Assembly (NCBI GenBank): GCA_035527715.1
Contig: DATKZY010000118.1
Coordinates: 1 to 64,000, forward strand
Length of the DNA: 64,000 nucleotides
Source: DSUN01 sp035527715
GTDB lineage: Bacteria > Planctomycetota > PUPC01 > DSUN01
Reading direction: 5' to 3'
The first letter of the stretch is position 1, and each line of letters begins with the position of its first letter. The notes below the pieces were generated by a model. That model was not told the DNA's origin. It made no database searches and worked only from the letters and a program-made list of their open reading frames with translations. Positions 58,317 to 64,000 of the stretch are shown in pieces. The position numbers and the translations under genes are program-made.

Positions 58317-59138
58317 ATGAGAACGCCGTCGAGCGTGGCAGCGGTTCTGGGCGTGCTCCTGGCCGTGACGGGCTGCGAGGAGGGGACGCCTCGGTCGAAG
58401 GCCGGCAGGGGCGGCGTGGTCGCCCTGCCCGGCGAGGCGATCGAGCAGACGAAGCAGGGCGACGCGGCGAAGCTGAAGGCGATGGTCGAGGAGAACCCCG
58501 GCATCGCCACGGCCCGCGACGACGAGGGCGAGACCCTCCTCTACCACGCCGCCGTCGGGGGCAAGGCGGAGGTCGTGGAGCTTCTGCTCTCCAAGGGGGC
58601 CGACCCCAAGGCGGCCAACGAGAAGGGCATCACGCCCCTCTATGCCGCTGCCCAGGCCGGCTACGCCGCCGTGGCCAAGGCTCTCCTCGCCAAGGGCGCC
58701 GACCCCAACGCGAAGACGAAGGAGGGCGACGCCCCGCTTCACGCGGCCGCCGACCACCTGGCCGGCCTCCCGCAGCACGCCGGATGCGTCGAGGTCGTCA
58801 AGCTCCTCCTCGCCGCCAAGGCCGACCCCGGCGCCAAGGCGAAGCAGGACGACACGCCGCTCCACACCGCCGCGAAGCAGGGGCACAAGGACATCGCGGA
58901 GCTGCTCCTCGCCGCGAAGGCCGACCCGAACGCGAAGGCCAACGCCGACGCCTACGAGGAGACGCCGCTCCACCGCGCCGTGGTGTATGACCATCAGGAC
59001 ATCGTCGAGCTGCTGTTGGCGCACGGCGCCGACATCAACGCCAAGGACCTGCACGGCCGCACCCCTCTCGCCCGCGCCCGCCACATGCGCCACCACGCCC
59101 TGGTCGAGTTCCTCCAGCAGAAGGGCGCCACCGAGTAG
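58317..59138 (+). CDS. Ankyrin-repeat lipoprotein
   Basis: 273 residues. The signal peptide ends at a lipobox (LLAVTGC, Cys20), so the protein is lipid-anchored outside the cytoplasm. At least six ankyrin repeats follow from ~50 to 270 (DEGETLLYHAAVGGKAEVVE; KGITPLYAAAQAGYAAVAKA; DDTPLHTAAKQGHKDIAELL; HGRTPLARARHMRHHALVEF). It probably binds a protein partner. It has its own promoter and a strong ribosome site, and lies 18 bp before a secreted protein. Confidence 0.92.
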   Translation: MRTPSSVAAVLGVLLAVTGCEEGTPRSKAGRGGVVALPGEAIEQTKQGDAAKLKAMVEENPGIATARDDEGETLLYHAAVGGKAEVVELLLSKGADPKAANEKGITPLYAAAQAGYAAVAKALLAKGADPNAKTKEGDAPLHAAADHLAGLPQHAGCVEVVKLLLAAKADPGAKAKQDDTPLHTAAKQGHKDIAELLLAAKADPNAKANADAYEETPLHRAVVYDHQDIVELLLAHGADINAKDLHGRTPLARARHMRHHALVEFLQQKGATE

Positions 59139-59156
59139 GGGGAAGGAGGAGTACCG

Positions 59157-59990
59157 ATGCGCGTGCGACCCTGGGCGGTGTTCCTGCTCGCGTGTGTGCT
59201 CCTCGGAGAGGTGGTGGCGATGAGCATCGGCGTGGGCCTGGACTGGCGCACCGGGCTCTTCGTCCAGGAATACTGGCAGGGCGGGAAGCCGCGCTACCTC
59301 ATCGCCAACCTCACCCGCGAGGCGGCCAGGGTGAGCGTCCAATCGTACCAGATGCCCGACATGCGAGAGGGCCGACTCCGCGAGCAGGCCCCGCCCCCCA
59401 GGAAGCCCGTCGAAACCCTCGCCGGCCCGTGGGAGGTCCCCGCCAGCGGCGTGGCGGACGTTGACGCCTCGGCGCTCCTCGGCAAGGGCCTCGTCGAGTT
59501 CCGCGCGGGCGACAAGCGCCTGGGCCTCCTGGAGGCCCCCAAGGCGCTCCCCGCCGAGCCCTCCGGGGGCATCGCCACCACCTACGGCATCAACGGCTCG
59601 GGCGGGCGCCAGGCCCGCATGTGGTGCGAGCACCAGGCGCTTCGCATCGCGGCGGGGGCCGACCTGGAGGTCAAGCTCGTCACCGCCACCGACCAGGGCA
59701 CGATCAAGTTCAGCAGGAAGGCCAAGCCTGGCGCTGATTCGCGCCCCGCCGAGCTGCCCCTCCGTGAGGCCGCCTGCGACACCCTTACCATCGCCTCGAC
59801 CGCCGACGCCGTGGTGATTGACACAGCGAAGCCGCTGAAGGACCAGCCCTGGCACACCGTGGTCTTGCGGCTCAAGGCCCCCGACGCGTCCGCCGCGACC
59901 CTCGTGACGTTCGGCGGCTGGGTCCAGCACAAGGGCGGCGGCTACTGGCTCATCCGCGGCCTCGTCGTCGAGCCCCGCGCCGCCAAGTGA
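59157..59990 (+). CDS. Secreted protein of unknown function
   Basis: 277 residues with a signal peptide (VRPWAVFLLACVLLGEVVAM). The body is beta-rich: LDWRTGLFVQEYWQGGKPRY, LIANLTREAARVSVQSYQMP, then ATLVTFGGWVQHKGGGYWLI near the end. No recognisable family. AAGGAGGAG before ATG 59157. It probably shares the ankyrin lipoprotein transcript (18-bp gap) and converges with the Kelch-like gene. Confidence 0.75.
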   Translation: MRVRPWAVFLLACVLLGEVVAMSIGVGLDWRTGLFVQEYWQGGKPRYLIANLTREAARVSVQSYQMPDMREGRLREQAPPPRKPVETLAGPWEVPASGVADVDASALLGKGLVEFRAGDKRLGLLEAPKALPAEPSGGIATTYGINGSGGRQARMWCEHQALRIAAGADLEVKLVTATDQGTIKFSRKAKPGADSRPAELPLREAACDTLTIASTADAVVIDTAKPLKDQPWHTVVLRLKAPDASAATLVTFGGWVQHKGGGYWLIRGLVVEPRAAK

Positions 59991-60011
59991 GGCTGGCGGG
60001 CCTCCCCAGGC

Positions 60012-62639
60012 TCAGTCCACCACCTCCATCCGCGCGGCCTTGCGGTCGAACTTCAGCACCCAGACCTTGTAGTCGCTGGAGTTGTTGAGGACGACGAGCT
60101 TGAGGCCCGGGTCGTAGCAGAGGGCGTCGGACCAACTGAACGGGTTGTCCTTGAAGGCCACGGGCTTGCCCTTTGCCTCGAACTTGAGGTCGGCCCAGTA
60201 GAAGCGGCTGTCGGCGGGGTCCCAGGCGATGTTGCGCAGCGTGCCGTCGGGAGCCTGGAAGAGCCTCATCAAGAGGATCAGATCGGCGTCGGGCAGGTAG
60301 ACCTGTTCGCCCCAGAAGATGAACTGGCCGAGGGCCTTGGGCTTGGTGATGCCGAGCTTCGCGGCCTTGCCCGTCGCGAGGTCGTAGCGCCAGATGTCCT
60401 TGTCGTTGGCGAACCAGAGGCAGTCGCGCTTGGAGTCGTAGCGGAGACCGTGCCCGTCGCACCAGATCCCTCCGAAGGCAGGGCCGTCCCAGGGCAGCTT
60501 CTGCCACTTGCCCGCCTTGGCGTCGAATAGGAAAAGCCCCTTCTCCGAATAGGTCACGGCGCCGCGCGGGGTGGGGGCCATGAAGCTGTGCATCGGGCCG
60601 CGGTGCTCGAGGCCGGGGAAGGGCTGCGGCTCCCACTCGCGGACGGCCGGGTTGTAGGCCCGGTCGAAGTAGAACATCTTGCCCGCGGTCGCGTCGTAGC
60701 AATATGCCTTGTAGGCGTGGACAGGCACGTGGACGCGGTCGTTGAAGCTCAGCGGGGTGGGTTGGCTGGCGTAGACCTTGTCAATGGGGTCGTCGGGGTG
60801 GTAGCCGATGGTCCAGCAGCCGCCGCGGAGGCTGAAGTGGGCGACGTCGTTCTCCTTGCTGGTGGCGTGTCCGCCGCCCCAGAAGAGGAGCTGGTGGCGA
60901 TCGGTGTCGTAGGCGGTCGTGCCCCAGCGGTTGCGGGCGCCGGGGGCGTAGCGGGGGAAGTCGAGTGAGGTCCAGACGTTCGGCGGCAGGTCGCGGAGGA
61001 GCTTCGCGGTGGCCTCGGGGTCGGGCTTCGCCGCCTGCTCCCAGGTGGCGGGGTCAATGCGGTTGAAGGTGTAGGTGCCCGAGGCTCCGGCGTGGGCGGC
61101 GGTGCCGGCCTCGTCGGCCTTGCTCGGGTCCACCTTGCACGCCCAGGTGATCAGGCTGGGGCGAGCCGGCGTGACGCAGATGAGCACGTCGTCGTCGTTC
61201 ACCGCCCCGGTTTGCACGTCGCGGCAGGTCACGCGCGGGGCATTGGGGCTGAACTTCTGGCGGCCATAGTCCTCGGGCTGGAGCGGGACGTGGAGGAGGA
61301 GCTTCCAGTCGTTCGCCGCCACGTCGTAGCTCCAGACTTCCTGGGCGAGCCAGTCGCGGCTGTAGCCGCCGGCGAGGACGATCTTCTGGGCCTTGGGGAG
61401 CCAGGCCAGGATGTGGCCGGCTCGCGGTGCGGGGCAACGCTCGGGGAAGCGCTGCTCCCACGTGCGGGTCGCGCAGTCGTAGACCCAGGTGTCGGAGAGC
61501 ACGCGGTCAAGGCCATCGCCGCCGAAGAGGATGATCTTCTTGTGGACGGGGTCGTAGGCGGTCTGCGAGCGGGCGCGGCCCGGCGGCTCGACGGCCAGGG
61601 CGTCTACGACTTGCTCGAAGAGTACGCGCGCCGCGCGGACCTCAGCGATGATCTCCGGCGTGATCTCACCCGCGAGCTTCGGCCCTGCGGCCTTCACTGC
61701 CGCCATGGCGGCGTCCAACCGGCTCGCGGCAACCTGGTGGCTCAGGCGTCCGGCCTGAGTCCCCCACAGGCCGGAGGCCTGTGCCACCAGCTCGGCGGCC
61801 TGGGCCGCGAGGTCGGCCTTGGCCTCCTGGTCCGTCTCGGTGATGGCGAAGCGGTTGCAGGCGGCGCCGAGCAGGGCCTTGGCCTGCCAGCGGAGGGCCT
61901 TGGCCCGCGAGCCGAGCGCGCGGAGCTCGGGGGAGCCGAACTCGAGCCTTCGCCATTCGTTCTTCTCGGGGCTGTAGGCCCACGTGGCGACGTCCGCGCT
62001 GCCGCCGTCGCCGCCGGCGTGGAGGATTTCCTTGTTCACGGGGTCGTAGCACATCGAGCCCCAGATGCGACAGCTCGCTCGCGGCTTCGCGTTCAGGTCC
62101 TCCCATGTGCGGGCCGCCGGGTCATAGCGGAGCGTCTTGTCGTGGAGGCACGCATAGACCTTGCCGCCGTCCGGCACGTGGCACCACTCGTAGTTCGTGC
62201 GGGTTTCGAGCCACTGGCCGCCGGCCCCGACGCGGAGGTAGTCGCCATCCTTGTAGAACAGCACGCGGCCGTTGTAGCCCTGCTTGGCGCGTTCCTTCGA
62301 GTATTCCTCCCCGACCGGGCCGGACTCTGGCCGCCCGGCGGCTACTGCCGGAGGATAGGCATTCACCCATTTGAGTTGGGCGAGATCGAGCTCCTCAGTG
62401 TCGTAGTGGCGCGGGACGATGCCGCCGTGCGACTGCATGCCGCTGGCCATCACGAACTTCTTGATGCCCGGCACGTAGACGAAGAGGGGCGACTCGCGCC
62501 AGCCGGTCTTCGTCTCGAGCGCCTTCACCCAGGTGTTGGCCGGGGCGTCGGCCAGCGAGACCGGAGTCTCCGGCGCCTTCGCCTCCCCGGCGAGCGCGGC
62601 GCCCACCCAGAGGGCGAGAAGGGCAGCCTGCTTCCTCAT
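60012..62639 (-). CDS. Secreted Kelch-like multi-blade protein
   Basis: 875 residues with a signal peptide (MRKQAALLALWVGAALAGEA). Many Kelch-type blades are seen: YDPVHKKIILFGGDGLDRVL, WVYDCATRTWEQRFPERCPA, VLAGGYSRDWLAQEVWSYDV, LLFWGGGHATSKENDVAHFS. They suggest two propellers joined by a helical segment (~280-380). It likely binds carbohydrate or protein; no catalytic set is evident. A 57-bp palindromic element lies in frame in the helical segment (61734-61790). The HEAT-repeat gene is 13 bp upstream on the same strand. Confidence 0.85.
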   Translation of the reverse strand: MRKQAALLALWVGAALAGEAKAPETPVSLADAPANTWVKALETKTGWRESPLFVYVPGIKKFVMASGMQSHGGIVPRHYDTEELDLAQLKWVNAYPPAVAAGRPESGPVGEEYSKERAKQGYNGRVLFYKDGDYLRVGAGGQWLETRTNYEWCHVPDGGKVYACLHDKTLRYDPAARTWEDLNAKPRASCRIWGSMCYDPVNKEILHAGGDGGSADVATWAYSPEKNEWRRLEFGSPELRALGSRAKALRWQAKALLGAACNRFAITETDQEAKADLAAQAAELVAQASGLWGTQAGRLSHQVAASRLDAAMAAVKAAGPKLAGEITPEIIAEVRAARVLFEQVVDALAVEPPGRARSQTAYDPVHKKIILFGGDGLDRVLSDTWVYDCATRTWEQRFPERCPAPRAGHILAWLPKAQKIVLAGGYSRDWLAQEVWSYDVAANDWKLLLHVPLQPEDYGRQKFSPNAPRVTCRDVQTGAVNDDDVLICVTPARPSLITWACKVDPSKADEAGTAAHAGASGTYTFNRIDPATWEQAAKPDPEATAKLLRDLPPNVWTSLDFPRYAPGARNRWGTTAYDTDRHQLLFWGGGHATSKENDVAHFSLRGGCWTIGYHPDDPIDKVYASQPTPLSFNDRVHVPVHAYKAYCYDATAGKMFYFDRAYNPAVREWEPQPFPGLEHRGPMHSFMAPTPRGAVTYSEKGLFLFDAKAGKWQKLPWDGPAFGGIWCDGHGLRYDSKRDCLWFANDKDIWRYDLATGKAAKLGITKPKALGQFIFWGEQVYLPDADLILLMRLFQAPDGTLRNIAWDPADSRFYWADLKFEAKGKPVAFKDNPFSWSDALCYDPGLKLVVLNNSSDYKVWVLKFDRKAARMEVVD
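61734..61790 (-). repeat. 57-bp cloverleaf palindromic element inside the Kelch-like gene
   Basis: The outer arms CTGGTGGC and GCCACCAG pair perfectly. Inside are hairpins CTCAGGC/GCCTGAG and CACAGGCC/GGCCTGTG. Length is exactly 19 codons, translated as LVAQASGLWGTQAGRLSHQ. It has the same architecture as the element at 32835-32893. Confidence 0.75.
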
Positions 62640-62652
62640 AGCGACCCCCTCT

Positions 62653-64000
62653 TCAGCGCTTCTCGATGATGAGCTTCTTGGCCTCCTTGAGGGTGTTCTG
62701 GTTCTTGGAGATTTCGACGACGGCCTGGAGGGCGGCCTGGACGCCGGCATCGGTCTTGTTCTTCACGCGATTGGCGATCTGGACGATGGCGGCGGCGGCC
62801 TCCTCGGCGATCTCGGCGTCCTTGAGGCAGGATGCGGCCAGGGTGACGGCCTCGGGCTCGCGGATGTCGCTGAGGCCGCCGAGGACGGCGCGCTTTTCCT
62901 CGGCGCGCTTGGCGATCCTCAACGCCTCGCCGTACATCTTCAGTTGCCGCTTGGTGTCGCGGCGCCAGGGCTCGGCCCGCGCGAGATTGATGTAGTTGCG
63001 CAACGCCAGGGCTTGGTGGCGCGGGTCCTGGGTGGTGGACGCGATCTTCAGCAGGCCATCGGTCGCCTCGACGAGTCCGCTCGTCTCCGACCAGTTGGCG
63101 AGGGCGCGGACCGCCTCGTCCTTAATCTTCGCGTCGGGGCTGTCGGCGCACGTGGTCAGGGCCTTGGCGGCAGCGGAGCCGCCGACGCGCCCGAGGATGC
63201 GGAGCATGACGCCCGCGGCGTCGGCGCTCGCGCCGTCGAGAGCCGGGGCTATCTGGCGGGCCACCTGGTCGCGCGCGCGCAGGCCGATGCTCGTCAGCGC
63301 CTGCTCGGCGGCCCCGCGCTCCTCCGCCTCTTTCGCCTCCTTGAGCATCTTCACGAGGACGGGGGCCTCTCTCTCGCCGCCGGCGGTCTGAAGCGCCCGC
63401 GCGGCCGCGGCGCGAACCGCGGCACTCGTATCCTGCGCCGCGGTGAGGATGAAGGGCATCTGGTCGCCGGCGCGGCGCGCGCCGAGGACCTCGACGAGCT
63501 TCGCCTTGAGCGCCGTGTCGGCCGCGTCCTTGGCCGCTGCGGCGATGGTTGCGTTGGTCGCGTCGCCCCGGCACTTGATGAGGCACTCGAAGGCGGCCTG
63601 CTGCTCGGCGCGGTCCTTTGAGGCCAGGCGTGCGATGAGGGCCTTTGCGGCGGCCTCGCCGCCGATGGCCGCCATCGCCTCCATTGCCTCCTGGCGGACG
63701 GCTTCATCCTTGTCACCCATCGCCTCGAGCACGGCGGGCAGGGCCTTGGCGTCGGCGATGGCGCCGAGGATGAACAGGGCGCCGGCGCGGTCCTTGCCGG
63801 CGGACTTTCTCATGAGCGCGACCCATTGCTCGACGGGGGCGCGGCCGGCGAGGGCCTTCGCCACCTGGGCGCCCATCGCGCGCACCTGCGGGTCGGGGTC
63901 GGCGATGGCCGCGAGCAGCTCGGGCAGCACCTCGTCGCCCGCCACGGCCACGAGGCCCGCCAGGCAGCCGCACCGCACGTGGCGGCCGGCTCGGCCGGGA
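62653..64000 (-). CDS. HEAT-repeat protein, 5' end beyond the window
   Basis: The frame is open to the right edge, with ~448 residues visible. PBS/HEAT-type repeats fill it: EVLPELLAAIADPDPQVRAM, ALPAVLEAMGDKDEAVRQEA, AMEAMAAIGGEAAAKALIAR, MPFILTAAQDTSAAVRAAAA. An arginine- and lysine-rich C-terminal third follows (NYINLARAEPWRRDTKRQLK). HEAT scaffolds bind proteins or nucleic acids; the partner is unknown. It precedes the Kelch-like gene by 13 bp, so they are probably co-transcribed. The start codon is outside the window; the GTG at 63978 lies inside a repeat and is not the start. Confidence 0.85.
   Translation of the reverse strand, partial: PGRAGRHVRCGCLAGLVAVAGDEVLPELLAAIADPDPQVRAMGAQVAKALAGRAPVEQWVALMRKSAGKDRAGALFILGAIADAKALPAVLEAMGDKDEAVRQEAMEAMAAIGGEAAAKALIARLASKDRAEQQAAFECLIKCRGDATNATIAAAAKDAADTALKAKLVEVLGARRAGDQMPFILTAAQDTSAAVRAAAARALQTAGGEREAPVLVKMLKEAKEAEERGAAEQALTSIGLRARDQVARQIAPALDGASADAAGVMLRILGRVGGSAAAKALTTCADSPDAKIKDEAVRALANWSETSGLVEATDGLLKIASTTQDPRHQALALRNYINLARAEPWRRDTKRQLKMYGEALRIAKRAEEKRAVLGGLSDIREPEAVTLAASCLKDAEIAEEAAAAIVQIANRVKNKTDAGVQAALQAVVEISKNQNTLKEAKKLIIEKR

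Noticed and set aside
1..64000. tRNA, rRNA or integrase/attachment sites that would mark a genomic island
   Set aside because: No cloverleaf with a CCA end, rRNA segment or integrase-like protein was seen by eye. The transfer idea for 44.5-49.5 kb rests on composition and content only.

Overview
The window is about 64 kb of very GC-rich bacterial DNA with strong G/C third-position bias. The gene content points to a Planctomycetota-like (PVC superphylum) organism: five sulfatases, secreted glycoside-hydrolase-like proteins, Tat-exported Gfo/Idh/MocA oxidoreductases, a PEP-CTERM protein, an ECF sigma/FecR-type anti-sigma pair, HEAT-repeat proteins and abundant short palindromic repeats. This is inference from family content; there is no rRNA, tRNA or ribosomal protein gene here to fix the phylum. 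About a dozen intergenic sites match the textbook sigma-70 promoter with 16-17 bp spacing, and they settle several start codons.

Layout. 1-15,900 (mostly +): the end of a DUF4091 protein, a membrane poly-ferredoxin, two very large secreted carbohydrate-active proteins, a Tat-exported oxidoreductase, a PEP-CTERM protein (-), a transglutaminase/TPR protein, a BNR sialidase-like protein and a DUF71 ATP-pyrophosphatase. 15,900-18,370: a repeat-rich, decayed stretch with a deleted DNA methyltransferase pseudogene, a small nucleotidyltransferase gene, a 126-bp direct repeat and several REP-like hairpins. 18,370-27,530 (-): a four-gene overlapping operon (two amidohydrolase-fold proteins, a giant secreted protein, a DUF4380-like protein), then an ECF sigma factor, its FecR-like anti-sigma partner and a small secreted protein. 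27,960-36,700: an orphan receiver domain, a GH38-like hydrolase, an oxidoreductase, a sulfatase, a membrane metallophosphoesterase, two gene remnants and an isoprenylcysteine methyltransferase-like membrane protein. 37,300-44,120: a five-gene (-) operon with two sulfatases, an SMP-30-like protein and a caspase-like protein, divergent from another sulfatase.

44,500-49,500 is a DNA-modification island with lower GC: a C5-cytosine methyltransferase, a ParB-like protein and a protein with nuclease-like features in one operon, facing a Vsr endonuclease and an amino-methyltransferase. It is the best candidate for an under-described defence system. 49,850-52,300 holds a further sulfatase and a CPBP protease. 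52,460-59,990 has a zinc-ribbon/HEAT protein divergent from a DNA topoisomerase VI operon (top6B, top6A, two small genes), then an ankyrin lipoprotein and a secreted protein. 60,000-64,000 (-) has a large Kelch-like secreted protein and a HEAT-repeat protein running off the edge.

The sulfatases, GH-like proteins, sialidase, SMP-30 and oxidoreductases together suggest desulfation and breakdown of sulfated glycans. A second theme is short palindromic elements, three of which lie in-frame inside protein-coding genes.
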